Part shown: positions 1-9,777 of the stretch, piece after piece
Numbering within the stretch: position 1 is the stretch's first letter
How the letters are laid out: each line of letters starts with the position of its first letter
Assembly: GCA_007694095.1 (NCBI GenBank)
Contig: RECI01000148.1
Coordinates: forward strand, 1 to 45,758
Direction of reading: 5' to 3'
Source of the DNA: Balneolaceae bacterium
GTDB lineage: Bacteria > Bacteroidota > Rhodothermia > Balneolales > Balneolaceae
DNA: 45,758 bases
Translations under genes and position numbers: made by a program
The notes under the pieces: model-generated
Database searches by the model: none
Seen by the model: the letters and a program-made list of their open reading frames with translations, nothing else
What the model was told of the DNA's origin: nothing

Positions 1-76
1 AAAATCCGGGCAGGGTGAAATCACCTGGTTCCTTGATGAAAAGTCGGCGAAGCTGCTAAAGAATCTGTCAGAATGA
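1..76 (+). CDS. C-terminal end of an unidentified protein (cut by the window edge)
   Basis: The frame beginning at base 2 is open from the edge to a TGA at 74-76 and encodes 24 residues ending in KLLKNLSE. The short charged C-terminus (GEITWFLDEKSAKLL) looks like real coding sequence, but it is too short to assign to a family. The stop is followed at once by an AT-only palindrome (78-96). The next gene to the right is convergent, so transcription from both sides ends in the 77-316 gap. Confidence 0.45.
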   Translation, partial: KSGQGEITWFLDEKSAKLLKNLSE

Positions 77-316
77 TATAAATAATCATTATTTATTACG
101 ATAAATTTTTCTCTGAAATATGATAGATAGAATCGCTCTGCTTACTTAAATCCGAAAGTATTCACCAAAATGGATATAGCACAACCTGAAGGTAATACTG
201 AAGTGACACCTTGCTCATTCTGCCCGGTCTTTCCTTATTTTTTAATAATTACTACAATACACCAGACTATCATATTCGGCAATCTGTTTTCAGACTTCCA
301 TTTACAGAAGTATTTA

Positions 317-1849
317 TCAGACAGCTTCCATGCTTATCTGAGCCATTTTTTCTCCCATTTGCACGGATGGAACCGATACGGGATCACCGCCGGCATTACG
401 AATCAGTTCGTCCTCGTATTCATTCTGTGTTAAGACATGGATGGCGCCAAGGTAGTTTTTTTTTCGAAGTTGCTCAACAATGAACACCTTTGTATAGATA
501 TCCCCTGACATGGCAAGAAGTATGTTCCTCAGCTTTGGCATGTCGAGTTCTTCCCAGAAAAAAGCATCCTGGGCATCCGCATAAAGCACCCTGCATCCTT
601 CATTCATCATAGCCTTGACCCGGTCGGGATTGATATCGATACCCACTGCGGATTGACCTTTATCTTTGAAAAGTTTTAGCGCCGCCTGGCCAGTCTTTCC
701 AAGCCCGATCACAAGGTATTTCGCTGCACCAAGGGATACAGGCTGGTGGTCGGGATGTTTCACATTCCGTTCATACTTACGCAAGAACGTATTGAATCGC
801 TGCCAAATCGTGTCTTCATATCTCATCAGCACCGAATTGATCACATACGAAATTGCGGTAAGCAACCCCAGCACTACGATCAGCTCTGCCGGAATAATTC
901 CGGCAGCAGCAGCTACAGCGCCGGCAATCAGAGTAAATTCACTGTAAGCAGTCAATGTAACCGTTGAGAGAAAACCGGTTCTCGCCCGAAGCCTGAATGC
1001 GATAAAGAGTCCAAAAAAGAGAGCAGCTTTTAGCGGCAACAACAAAAGCAGAACTCCAATGTAGTAAAAACCGTCAGCACCCGGCAAGCCGCCGAGTCCG
1101 ATCTCCAGAAAAAATCCAACCAGGAATGCCTCTTTAATGCCCCATATCTTTTTCTCAAGCTGATCGGCTTTGTCGTCATTAACCAAAAGCATACCCATTA
1201 CCAGTGCACCCAGCTCACCGCTTAGATTCACCAATTCGAACAACGCGCTTCCACCCACGGCCAGTGATAGCGCCATCAGTAGTAAAAGCTCTTCCCGTTC
1301 CACGATGTAAAGGAGCCTGGACAAGATCGGGCGAATCAGAGGCAGCCCGAGCAGAATAACTGCCCAGGGTGAGGGAACTCCGCCACCAGCATATGCAATG
1401 ATACCGATTGCCACCAGATCCTGGACAATCAGAATACCGATTGAAAGACGGCCATAAAATGATCCAAGTTCATTTCGTATTTCGAGGCCTTTGGCCGCAA
1501 GTACAGTACTGGAAAACCCGAGCGTAATGGCCACAATGATGGAAGCTTCCAAACTGAGGCCAAAATATAGGCTTACCGGTATAAATATGGCAGAAGAAAT
1601 CAACAGGTGAATGAGCCCCACACCCAATACTTCTCTCTGCAGTATATTCTTCAGGCTGATGTGTAAACCTACAGTGAACAACAGAAAAATTACCCCTAAA
1701 TGGGCTAATTCATGAAGCATATATCCGGGCTCATACGAAGTAAACGAAAGCGCGAGTCCCGCCAGTAAATACCCCACCAGCGGCGGAATATGATACTTGT
1801 TAAGCAGGAGCCCCAACAGAAAAGCCAGTCCAATCCAAACGATGTCCAT
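317..1849 (-). CDS. CPA2-family cation:proton antiporter with RCK/TrkA-N domain (KefB/KefC-like)
   Basis: This 510-residue inner-membrane protein should exchange K+ or Na+ for protons. About 12 hydrophobic segments fill residues 1-340, with the family-typical LFTVGL (about 58-63) and QDLVAI (about 143-148) stretches. A cytoplasmic Rossmann domain follows from about residue 377, with the nucleotide-binding motif GLGKTG (382-387) and an acidic residue at the end of the second strand (GIDINPDR). This is the usual TrkA-N regulatory module of KefB/KefC and related antiporters. It is shorter than E. coli KefB/C (about 600 residues), and I see no separate quinone-reductase ancillary gene (KefF/KefG) nearby, so glutathione gating cannot be assumed. 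It is monocistronic on the minus strand, with a 169-bp gap to the GMC gene upstream. The family call is firm; ion specificity is not visible. Confidence 0.9.
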   Translation of the reverse strand: MDIVWIGLAFLLGLLLNKYHIPPLVGYLLAGLALSFTSYEPGYMLHELAHLGVIFLLFTVGLHISLKNILQREVLGVGLIHLLISSAIFIPVSLYFGLSLEASIIVAITLGFSSTVLAAKGLEIRNELGSFYGRLSIGILIVQDLVAIGIIAYAGGGVPSPWAVILLGLPLIRPILSRLLYIVEREELLLLMALSLAVGGSALFELVNLSGELGALVMGMLLVNDDKADQLEKKIWGIKEAFLVGFFLEIGLGGLPGADGFYYIGVLLLLLPLKAALFFGLFIAFRLRARTGFLSTVTLTAYSEFTLIAGAVAAAAGIIPAELIVVLGLLTAISYVINSVLMRYEDTIWQRFNTFLRKYERNVKHPDHQPVSLGAAKYLVIGLGKTGQAALKLFKDKGQSAVGIDINPDRVKAMMNEGCRVLYADAQDAFFWEELDMPKLRNILLAMSGDIYTKVFIVEQLRKKNYLGAIHVLTQNEYEDELIRNAGGDPVSVPSVQMGEKMAQISMEAV

Positions 1850-2018
1850 AAAGAGAAGATGAAATAATTACGTAATTCAGGGGTTGTCTTTTATTCCGGT
1901 CGGTAAAGTATGAAAGTTAACGTTCATATTTAAGAAGTTGATGGAACACCGCCATTTTCTAAGTAAGAACAACGAGATTACCCGGCTCCCAGTCATTGGA
2001 ATTGATTGCCTGCCCGGC

Positions 2019-3719
2019 TTACAACTTTCCGTCTGCCATTTGGCTATGGGCATAATCCACCGCTCTTGCAGTGAGTGCCATATAGGTGATGCTGGGATTT
2101 TGGGTGCCGGCGCTGGTCATACAGGAGCCATCAGTGATAAACACATTGGGCACCTCGTGCATCTGGTTCCAGCGGTTTAAAACGCTGGTATTCGGATCAT
2201 GCCCCATTCGGGCGGCACCCATTTCATGGATGGCAGCTCCAACTGCAGTAGCGTTATTTGTTGCAACGATATTGATACAACCGGCGGCTTCCAGCATTTC
2301 TACCGCACATTGAACGCCATGTTCGCGAAGTTTTTTCTCATTCTCGCGCAGCGTGGCATCAAATGTAATGATGGGTATGCCGTATTGATCCGTTTTGTTA
2401 AAATTGAGGTACATCCGGTTTTCATGATAGGGCAGCAGTTCACCGAAACAGGTCATCCCGATGTGCCAGGCACCCGGCTGAAAAACGATATCTTTCAACT
2501 CTTCACCAATCACACCCTCCGGGAATTGGGGTATACGGCGTGCTGATCCCTGGTATCCGAAGCCCCGCAAGTAGTCACTTCTTTTCGTCTCTTCATCAAT
2601 GTTGGTAAATCTTGGAATGTAAAAACCAACCGGTTTGCGGCCGGAGTAATAGGAGTTTTCCAGTTTTGGAAGGATACCTGATGCGCCCATTCCGTAGTGA
2701 TGATCCATCATATTATGTCCCAGTTCACCGCTTGAATTGCCCAGCCCATTTGGGAAGGTTTCCGATCGGCTGTTCAGCAAAATGGCTGTTGAACCTACCG
2801 TGCTGGCGTTACAAAAAATGATGCGCGCCGATATTTCCATCTCCTGATTGGTTTCAGCATCAATCAGGCGCACACCGGTGGCTTTCCCGGTGGCTGCATC
2901 GTAAACAATCTCTTTCACAATACTGTGGGGGCGAATTGTCAGGTTGCCCGTTTCCTCTGCCACCGGAAGGGTCGCCGACTGGCTGCTGAAGTATGCACCA
3001 AAAGGGCAGCCGCGCCAGCACCGGTCTCGAGAAACACACCGTCCGCGGCGCCCTTTATGCACCTCCGGATTATATTCGGTGAGATTGGCCACCCGCCCGG
3101 GTGTAACCACTCGCCCGGGATATAATTTGGCAACCGATTCACGTAAATGTTGTTCGGCACAATTGAGGGGAAAGGGTTTTAAAAATTTCCCGTCGGGAAC
3201 CTGTTTCAGCCCTTCCGCCTGACCGCTGATACCTACAAACGTCTCTACATAGTCGTACCAGGGTTCAATATCTGCATAGCGGATGGGCCAGTCGATAGCG
3301 ATGCCTTCTTTTTTGTTGGCTTCAAAATCGAGATCACTCAGGCGATAACAGTGGCGCCCCCACATCAGTGAACGGCCGCCCACATGATGCCCCCGAATCC
3401 AGTCGAAGCGTTCGTCTTCATCATAAGGATATTCATCGTCTTTGTTCACCCAGTGTTTATTATCCTGGCGAACCCACCAGCTGAGTCGGTTCTGTTTTTT
3501 GTAGTGTTTCTCAATCTCATCACGTGGAACCAGGTTTTGATATGGCAGATCCCAGATATCATCATTTACTGTAGGATAGCTGCCATGATTTACCATCCTG
3601 CCGCGTTCAAGTACCAGGGTTTTGTAACCTTTCAGGCACAACTCCATAGCTGCATAACCGCCGCTTATTCCCGAGCCAATTACGATGGCATCAAATTCTG
3701 ATGAGTTTGTTTTGTTCAT
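2019..3719 (-). CDS. GMC-family FAD oxidoreductase (sugar/alcohol dehydrogenase type)
   Basis: This flavoprotein of about 566 residues belongs to the glucose-methanol-choline superfamily, which oxidises sugars or alcohols. The FAD Rossmann motif GSGISGG is at residues 15-21, followed by an ERG at the end of the second strand. Near the C-terminus HEMGAARMG and GTQNPSITYMAL carry the His and Asn expected for the active site. I use the ATG at 3719: it lies 2 nt after the stop of the upstream gene. The 15-nt longer reading would start at a GTG inside that gene. The partner gene encodes a gluconate 2-dehydrogenase subunit 3-like protein, which suggests a two-subunit dehydrogenase whose small subunit carries the export signal. 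No cytochrome c subunit is adjacent, so the electron acceptor is unknown. The substrate cannot be read from sequence; aldose or gluconate-type sugars are the family precedent. Confidence 0.9.
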   Translation of the reverse strand: MNKTNSSEFDAIVIGSGISGGYAAMELCLKGYKTLVLERGRMVNHGSYPTVNDDIWDLPYQNLVPRDEIEKHYKKQNRLSWWVRQDNKHWVNKDDEYPYDEDERFDWIRGHHVGGRSLMWGRHCYRLSDLDFEANKKEGIAIDWPIRYADIEPWYDYVETFVGISGQAEGLKQVPDGKFLKPFPLNCAEQHLRESVAKLYPGRVVTPGRVANLTEYNPEVHKGRRGRCVSRDRCWRGCPFGAYFSSQSATLPVAEETGNLTIRPHSIVKEIVYDAATGKATGVRLIDAETNQEMEISARIIFCNASTVGSTAILLNSRSETFPNGLGNSSGELGHNMMDHHYGMGASGILPKLENSYYSGRKPVGFYIPRFTNIDEETKRSDYLRGFGYQGSARRIPQFPEGVIGEELKDIVFQPGAWHIGMTCFGELLPYHENRMYLNFNKTDQYGIPIITFDATLRENEKKLREHGVQCAVEMLEAAGCINIVATNNATAVGAAIHEMGAARMGHDPNTSVLNRWNQMHEVPNVFITDGSCMTSAGTQNPSITYMALTARAVDYAHSQMADGKL

Positions 3720-3721
3720 TT

Positions 3722-4294
3722 TTAAATTGCCCACGCTCTGTTTCCGACATCATCTACTGAAATACACGGTTCATAATCTCCCGGTACAGGCAGGTAGTTG
3801 AGATAATTTTTTCCAATTTCTTCTGTTGTGAGGTAGTAAGCTATCACCTGTTGTTTCAACTCCCGGTAGGCGCCCCGGGCATTTTCAGTCTCGCTGATAC
3901 GGCTGAGCTCCAGGTTCCGCAGGAGTTCAACCCGGTCAGCCTGCCCGAGCTGCCGGAAATTCAGGTCAGCCAGATGGTTTTCCAGCTCGCCCCATTGTAT
4001 TCTGAAATTGGTTTTAAACTCCATTTCAAAAACCAGCCCGATCATGGTGTCGATTGTATGGTGTACATTCACATCGGTAGCCGATGGGCTGTCGGTTCGG
4101 GGCAGAATCGTATCGGCCAGCAGGGAAACCAGTTCAAACTGACCGGGATCAAAAAAGTGCAGTTCCGAAACTTCTTCTGCCGGCGATGAGCACCCTGATA
4201 AAAAGACTGAGGCAAATGAAGCCGACACAGCACCGCCAGTTAACAAGGCAGTGTATTTCAGCATTGTTCGTCGATTCATTGGAGTTTGACTCAT
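3722..4294 (-). CDS. Gluconate 2-dehydrogenase subunit 3 family protein (Tat lipoprotein)
   Basis: This 190-residue small subunit of a GMC-type dehydrogenase begins with a twin-arginine signal (NRRTMLKY at 7-14), a hydrophobic stretch, and a lipobox-like FLSGC with the acylated Cys at about 35. It is therefore predicted to be exported folded and anchored as a lipoprotein. The body (FDPGQFELVSLLADTILPRTDSPSATDVNVHHTID, cut here into its key parts LLADTILPRTDSP and VHHTID) matches the subunit 3 family. It is the first gene of a two-gene operon, and its stop lies 2 nt before the oxidoreductase ATG, which implies translational coupling. In this family the small subunit carries the Tat signal for the complex, which the catalytic subunit lacks here. 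Confidence 0.85.
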   Translation of the reverse strand: MSQTPMNRRTMLKYTALLTGGAVSASFASVFLSGCSSPAEEVSELHFFDPGQFELVSLLADTILPRTDSPSATDVNVHHTIDTMIGLVFEMEFKTNFRIQWGELENHLADLNFRQLGQADRVELLRNLELSRISETENARGAYRELKQQVIAYYLTTEEIGKNYLNYLPVPGDYEPCISVDDVGNRAWAI

Positions 4295-4463
4295 GATGTG
4301 TTGACTGGTTAATATGCGGATGCGATTTCAGTACGTGCAGATATCACGATGTGAATTATGACTGATACCCATAAAACTCAATGTAGAAAAAAATATTAAT
4401 TTAATTCTGCCACTATTTTAATGGAATCAGCTTATGACTGTTTTCTGTGGTGCGGAATCATAA

Positions 4464-4499
4464 GAATTTGAGATTTGGAATTTGGAATTTGAGATTTTG
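4464..4499. repeat. AT-rich dispersed repeat (AATTTGAGATTTGGAATTTGG type)
   Basis: In the 243-bp gap between the VOC and dehydrogenase genes lies a run of tandem-like TTTGGAATTTGGAATTTGAG units. The reverse complement (CAAATTCCAAATTCCAAATC) belongs to the same family as the short segments found inside two histidine kinase genes at about 29660-29692 and 38593-38625. It is a low-complexity intergenic repeat with no coding potential. Confidence 0.6.
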
Positions 4500-4537
4500 T
4501 GCTTAAAATACAAGATTTTACTTAACTGCCAACTGCC

Positions 4538-5041
4538 TCACACATACGAGCCCTCCGAGTATGTAAGCTCATAACTGTGAGAATAGATTTCAATGATATT
4601 ACCAAAGGGATCTTCCATATAAACCATTTTAAAAGGCTTATCGCCCGGATAGTATTCTCGGATTGGCATTCTTTGCTTTCCGCCTGCTTCGACTATTTTT
4701 TGTGCAAGGCCTTCAATATCCGGATCCTGAACACAGAAATGGAAAATTCCTGTTTTGAACGGCTCAAACACTGCATTTTTTGATGGTTTTAAAGGAAACT
4801 CAAACAGCTCAATGCCTACTTTATCACTCGTTGAAAGGTGTGCAATCCTAAATGTTTCCCACCCGGTGCCAAACACATCAATACACATTTTGCCGATGGC
4901 TGTTTCATTTTCTTCCTTCACGGATACAGGTCCCATCAGCAGGTACCACCCCATAACTGAGGTATAAAATGAGATCGCTTTGTCAAGATCGGGCACTGTA
5001 ATGCCGATATGGGAAAATGCGCGGGGATAAGTATTCTTCAT
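4538..5041 (-). CDS. VOC-superfamily protein (glyoxalase/bleomycin resistance/dioxygenase fold)
   Basis: This 167-residue protein has the paired beta-alpha-beta-beta-beta modules of the vicinal oxygen chelate fold. The N-terminal module starts AFSHIGITVPDLDKAISFY, a typical VOC opening with the first metal-ligand His at about 11. GIELFEF supplies a Glu near the end of that module. The second module has GIFHFCVQDPD with a His and ends GNIIEIYSH with the final Glu. All four metal positions therefore look present, in lactoylglutathione-lyase-like order. The length fits a single-chain VOC enzyme. It is monocistronic between the 5'-nucleotidase and the dehydrogenase pair. The reaction is not predictable: lyases, epimerases, dioxygenases and resistance proteins all use this fold. 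Confidence 0.85.
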   Translation of the reverse strand: MKNTYPRAFSHIGITVPDLDKAISFYTSVMGWYLLMGPVSVKEENETAIGKMCIDVFGTGWETFRIAHLSTSDKVGIELFEFPLKPSKNAVFEPFKTGIFHFCVQDPDIEGLAQKIVEAGGKQRMPIREYYPGDKPFKMVYMEDPFGNIIEIYSHSYELTYSEGSYV

Positions 5042-5176
5042 AATAAATCAAATTTTTGGTTTCTGCATTATCAGTTGGATTGAATGTAAAAGCAGGTTGT
5101 TCCGTATGGCATGTCTGTCAGCAATGATTTCAATTATTGTAAATCCAAAATCTGAAGATTTACTGTATAACTCAAA

Positions 5177-7105
5177 TTACCCCTTTCGTTTTTTGACTAC
5201 CCATACTACAACCATCACGATCAACACCACACCAAAAACCGGCCAAACCCACAGCGGCAGTGTATTAACCATGATTTGGCGGCCGGATGTATCCTGGTAT
5301 ATGGCTGGAATTACCGGCAGCCCGTCATCACCGGGTGGGTGGGATTTGGTGTATTCGAGCAGAGCCTGCCACAACTTAAGCTGGCTGCCGTTTTTCATGA
5401 TAACGGCATCCTCCAGTGCCAGCGGTTCACCATCTTCGTTTTTGAATTCGATACTAAGCTGCGGCACCACTTCACCCACCATCGGCAGAAAACCGGCGAT
5501 GTAGCGATCGGTTACCACATGCAGCAGTTCTTCACTGTTGCGGCTGATGGGGCGCCAGGTGCCATCGTCCAGTTCCAGTTCAGCACTTAGCACTGCCCGC
5601 GATGAAGGAATTGGCGTATCGGCAAACGGTATCGTCAATACTACTGCCCGGTTCGGATCATATATTTTGCGCAGGCCGGAATACTGCAAAAAATAGGTGT
5701 TATCCATAAGCCCGGAAAGCAGCACGGATACCTCCAGTGCACGACGCACTTCCCTCTCCGTAAGATAGAATGAAACCAGCGGGTATCCGGGATTGCCATC
5801 TGCACCTGACCCAAGCCCGGATGCCATCACAAGATCGTAAAAGGAAATGAGGCCTACCGACCATTCTTCTTTCCCCGGTGTGATATTTGCCCTGATTGCC
5901 CCGTTTGCCTGCACGGCCAGGTCAACACGTTTTCCGAGAGCGTTTTCGGCTGCCATTTTCATTGCATCGGTTATATAATTGCCGATGGCTGTTTCACGTT
6001 GATACCTGCCTCCCGTAATGGCAAATTCCGATCGGGCAACCGGCTGCGTAATATCTGTCACTATTCCGCCGGTGAGTTCAGAAACCCAGGAATTTAAAAT
6101 AGTTGTGTACTCCTCAACTTTTTCCCTGATGCCTTCATGAACCGGTACCGTATGATCCAGTGGCTGAAGAAACGGAGTATCATGTTCATTGTTTAATACC
6201 CGAACCCGTTGTTCGGCAGGGAGCCATTCCAGCTCCAGAACGCCCAGATAATGAAGGTAGCTGCCGGCCTGAACGATCACCGTTTTTCCTTCGATAACAG
6301 GCTCGTAAAGCGTTGTGTGGCTGTGACCTCCCACAATCACGTCGATTTCGGGTATTTCTTGTGCCAGAAGTCTGTCTTCATATAATCCAGAATGATTAAC
6401 AGAAATCAGGATATCCGCACCTTCCTGAATCAACTGCTCCACGGCATTTCTGGCTGAACGGACCGGATCCTCGAAATTTACCGGCCCCGGCTCGGCGGTT
6501 TTGTTGATGGCATCATCCCCCAGCAGCCCGAAAATACCAACCTTCAGGCCGTTTTCCAGTTCTTTGATGTAATGGGTTTTGATGCCCATTTGGCTGAGGG
6601 GATGATCAGGCGGCGGACGCGTGTTTGTGCCGAGTATCACGGTTTGTGATGATGCTTCGGGGTAACCGGCCGCTTCAAGGTACTTTGCAAACACATCAGC
6701 ACCATAATCGAATTCATGGTTGCCTATAGTAATGGCATCGTATCCTATATCCTGGAATAGTTTCAGCTCCGGGGCCATCCCTTCCATAAGCGGAAACCAG
6801 CCGAATGCCGGCCCGCCCAGGATATCACCGCCAGAAAAAACAAGTACCGGTTCGTTCGTTTCCGCTTTTTTTTGTTTGATGAAGTCAACAGCCCCTGCCA
6901 GCCGGGCAAACCCGCCCCGTGCGGAATGTTCCCGTTCAGGATGAAAATTCACTGCCGGATGAGGGATAAGGTGTGAATGCTCGTCATTAGTGTGGAGAAT
7001 CGTAAAAGGGAGTCCCTGCTCTCCGCTTTGCGCATAAATGTGAAAAGGTACAGTGAACAGAACAACGAGAACGGCGAACTGAATTTTTTTCGAAATCCGG
7101 TACAT
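5177..7105 (-). CDS. Membrane-anchored bifunctional metallophosphoesterase / 5'-nucleotidase (UshA-like)
   Basis: This 642-residue exported enzyme should hydrolyse nucleotides or related phosphoesters in the periplasm or on the cell surface. An N-terminal signal peptide (about 1-25) precedes a calcineurin-like metallophosphoesterase domain with the metal motifs TNDEHSH (39-45), GGDILGG, GNHEFDYG, a VNHSG block and GGHSHT. The C-terminal 5'-nucleotidase domain (about residues 350-590, including GGRYQRETAIGNYITDAM) binds the substrate base in UshA. A hydrophobic helix near 615-637 followed by KKRKG indicates a C-terminal membrane anchor, unlike soluble E. coli UshA. It is transcribed divergently from the M14 peptidase with a 95-bp intergenic region. 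Substrate range (NMPs, UDP-sugars, others) is not visible. Confidence 0.9.
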   Translation of the reverse strand: MYRISKKIQFAVLVVLFTVPFHIYAQSGEQGLPFTILHTNDEHSHLIPHPAVNFHPEREHSARGGFARLAGAVDFIKQKKAETNEPVLVFSGGDILGGPAFGWFPLMEGMAPELKLFQDIGYDAITIGNHEFDYGADVFAKYLEAAGYPEASSQTVILGTNTRPPPDHPLSQMGIKTHYIKELENGLKVGIFGLLGDDAINKTAEPGPVNFEDPVRSARNAVEQLIQEGADILISVNHSGLYEDRLLAQEIPEIDVIVGGHSHTTLYEPVIEGKTVIVQAGSYLHYLGVLELEWLPAEQRVRVLNNEHDTPFLQPLDHTVPVHEGIREKVEEYTTILNSWVSELTGGIVTDITQPVARSEFAITGGRYQRETAIGNYITDAMKMAAENALGKRVDLAVQANGAIRANITPGKEEWSVGLISFYDLVMASGLGSGADGNPGYPLVSFYLTEREVRRALEVSVLLSGLMDNTYFLQYSGLRKIYDPNRAVVLTIPFADTPIPSSRAVLSAELELDDGTWRPISRNSEELLHVVTDRYIAGFLPMVGEVVPQLSIEFKNEDGEPLALEDAVIMKNGSQLKLWQALLEYTKSHPPGDDGLPVIPAIYQDTSGRQIMVNTLPLWVWPVFGVVLIVMVVVWVVKKRKG

Positions 7106-7200
7106 TGTAATTTTGAGTAATTTCCGGTTTTAAGTAAGCTAATTGGAATGTATTTTTCAATAATCCTGCATTTGCCATACAATCTATCAAATATTAGTTC

Positions 7201-9747
7201 ATGAATAAAACGGCTGTTTCTATTAGTTCTTTTTGTTTATCACTCCTTTTTACACTCCAGGTATTTGCACAGCTGCAATCACCCAATGAATTTTTAGGCT
7301 ATGAACTCGGAGAACGGTGGACCCTCCACCACCAGGTACTCAGCTATGTGAAGCATGTTGCCGAAGAATCAGAGTATGTCACCATTCATTCGTATGGTAC
7401 CACCAACCAGCACCGTGAACTCGTATACCTGATAGTTTCGAGTCCTGAAAATCACGCCAACATTGAAGAAATCCGTCAGAACAATTTACGCCTCACCGGC
7501 CTGGTATCCGGCGAGCCAACTGCCAACAAAAAAGGCATTGTATGGCTGAGCTACAATATACACGGGAACGAAACCTCAAGCAGTGAGGCGATGATGAGAA
7601 CCTTGCATGAGCTTGTTCGCCCTGATAATCCCGGTCCAAAAAACTGGCTCGAAAATACTGTGGTAATCATCGATCCCATGGTAAATCCCGATGGACGCGA
7701 CCGGTACGTGAACTGGTTCAACCAAATGCTCGGTGCTGAGCCAAACCCCGACATTCGTGCGCGGGAGCATCACGAACCGTGGCCGGGAGGACGCTCCAAT
7801 CACTATCTTTTCGATTTAAACCGCGACTGGGCATGGCAGATTCAGCAGGAATCCAAATACCGCTACAAAATTTATCGCGAGTGGTTCCCCCACATCCACG
7901 TAGATTATCATGAACAGGGCTATGATGCACCCTATTATTTTGCACCGGCTGCCGAACCTTTTCACAAAGCCATTACCGACTGGCAGCGGGAATTCCAGAC
8001 CATGATCGGCGAAAACCACATCAGCTATTTTGACAAGGAAAACTGGCTCTATTTCACCCGCGAACGGTTCGACCTTTTTTATCCAAGCTACGGTGACACG
8101 TGGCCCACATTTCACGGTTCTATCGGGATGACCTACGAAATGCCGGGCCACAGTCTCGCCGGGCTGACCATCAATATGCCGGAAGGCGGGGTGCTGACAC
8201 TATCCCAAAGGCTTTTACAGCATCATGTTACCGGCATGAGTACCATAGAGACGGCTTCACGAAATTCGGAAAGAATGATCAGCGAATTTCAAAAGTTTTT
8301 TGATGATGCACGGAATAATCCATCAGGCCAATACAAAACTTTTGTCGTTAAAGCCGATAATAATCAAGACAATATTTATCACTTGCTCCGCTACCTCGAT
8401 ACAAAACAGGTACGGTACGGTACATCCGGGTCAGCCAGGAATGCCAACGGCTTCAACTATTCAACCGGGGAAACAGATCGGGTTTCCATTTCACCGGATG
8501 ATATCCTCATTAGCGTTTACCAGCCGCAGGGCAACCTGGTGCGGGTATTTTTTGAACCCAACCCGGAACTTGCTGATTCGCTCACATACGACATCACCGC
8601 CTGGGAAGCTCATTACCGCTACGGGCTTGACGGATATGCACTTGAAACGAGAATTAACCCGGATTACAATATTTCAGCGGAAGATTTTCGAATCGCACAA
8701 TTCACTGGGTCGGATTCTCCATATGCTTATTTGCTGCGATGGGAGTCGATGGATGATGCCCGTTTTCTTGCACATATCACTAAAGAGGGTGTGAACACCC
8801 GCTTTACGCAGGTTCCTTTCGAGATTGACGGGACCGCGTTCGGCAGGGGTTCGCTGGTTATACCGAGGCGTACGAACAGCCACCTGGACGGCCGGTTTGA
8901 TGATATTATCCGCGAAGCGGCAGAAAAGCACCGTCGATCACTTCATGGTGCCACTTCCGGGTTTGTGACCACAGGATCCGATTTCGGATCGGCAAACCTG
9001 CGGTTTATTGCACACCCAAAGGTGGCCATATTGCTGGGTCAAGGAACATCATCACTCAATGCCGGCGAAATCTGGCACTATTTTGACAAACAACTGGGCT
9101 ATCCCGCCACGTTGATTCATTCACACCAGATTATGTCTGCAGATATAAACCCGTTTAATGTGCTGGTGCTGCCTTCAGGATCTTACAACAATATTTTGAC
9201 GGATACAGCCATCGAAAAAATCAGTGCATGGGCACGAGACGGTGGCACCTTGATTGTATTCGGGGAGACCAATTCCCTTCTTGCCGGACGGGATGGATTC
9301 CTGTTGGAACGAAAAATACAGGATAGCAGCGCTGAGGAGCCTTCTTTCGATGAGCAGCTTCAACCGCATGGTGACAGCGAACGGCGAAGTGCAAGCAGCC
9401 GCACACCGGGCTCCATCTACAAAGTTACTATGGATTACACGCACCCACTGGCCTTTGGGTACGGCGAACATTATTTCTCACTGAAATCAAATGCCTCGGC
9501 TTACAACTATCTCGATGAAGGGGTCAATGTGGGCACTTCCCGCGGTGATGCACACGTCAGCGGATTTGCCGGTTACAGAGCAAAACAACAGCTTGAAAAC
9601 ACGCTCAATTTTGGTGTTCAGCCACTCGGAACCGGTCAGGTTGTCTTTTTTGCAGATAACCCGCTTTTCCGCGGTTTTTGGGAAAATGGAAAACTGTTGA
9701 TGGCGAATGCAGTGTTTATGGTGCGAACCAGGCGGGATGAACTATAG
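7201..9747 (+). CDS. Secreted M14-family zinc carboxypeptidase-like protein
   Basis: This 848-residue protein has a cleavable signal peptide (about 1-23). The peptidase M14 domain occupies about residues 35-370. Zinc ligands are visible as H121-G-N-E124 (in YNIHGNETSS) and a later His in HVDYHEQG (probably H237), and the catalytic Glu is probably E313 in MTYEMPGH. After a linker there is a beta-rich region. From about residue 615 there is a class-I-glutamine-amidotransferase-like fold (AILLGQG, VLVLPSGSY, GGTLIVFGE), as often seen fused to large M14 peptidases. It probably degrades peptides outside the inner membrane for nutrition. It stands alone and ends before a strong hairpin shared with the convergent helicase gene. 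Confidence 0.9.
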   Translation: MNKTAVSISSFCLSLLFTLQVFAQLQSPNEFLGYELGERWTLHHQVLSYVKHVAEESEYVTIHSYGTTNQHRELVYLIVSSPENHANIEEIRQNNLRLTGLVSGEPTANKKGIVWLSYNIHGNETSSSEAMMRTLHELVRPDNPGPKNWLENTVVIIDPMVNPDGRDRYVNWFNQMLGAEPNPDIRAREHHEPWPGGRSNHYLFDLNRDWAWQIQQESKYRYKIYREWFPHIHVDYHEQGYDAPYYFAPAAEPFHKAITDWQREFQTMIGENHISYFDKENWLYFTRERFDLFYPSYGDTWPTFHGSIGMTYEMPGHSLAGLTINMPEGGVLTLSQRLLQHHVTGMSTIETASRNSERMISEFQKFFDDARNNPSGQYKTFVVKADNNQDNIYHLLRYLDTKQVRYGTSGSARNANGFNYSTGETDRVSISPDDILISVYQPQGNLVRVFFEPNPELADSLTYDITAWEAHYRYGLDGYALETRINPDYNISAEDFRIAQFTGSDSPYAYLLRWESMDDARFLAHITKEGVNTRFTQVPFEIDGTAFGRGSLVIPRRTNSHLDGRFDDIIREAAEKHRRSLHGATSGFVTTGSDFGSANLRFIAHPKVAILLGQGTSSLNAGEIWHYFDKQLGYPATLIHSHQIMSADINPFNVLVLPSGSYNNILTDTAIEKISAWARDGGTLIVFGETNSLLAGRDGFLLERKIQDSSAEEPSFDEQLQPHGDSERRSASSRTPGSIYKVTMDYTHPLAFGYGEHYFSLKSNASAYNYLDEGVNVGTSRGDAHVSGFAGYRAKQQLENTLNFGVQPLGTGQVVFFADNPLFRGFWENGKLLMANAVFMVRTRRDEL

Positions 9748-9777
9748 AGATCAGTAGTGTGGGAAGGCGATTGCAGA

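Noticed and set aside
78-96. AT-only palindrome ATAAATAATCATTATTTAT just after the first stop
   Set aside because: Perfect but entirely A/T apart from the centre; such palindromes arise easily and the fold would be weak. Not called a terminator.
4538-5041. VOC protein as methylmalonyl-CoA epimerase for the mutAB pathway
   Set aside because: The fold is right but epimerase-specific features were not recognisable, and it is 8 kb from mutA in an unrelated context.
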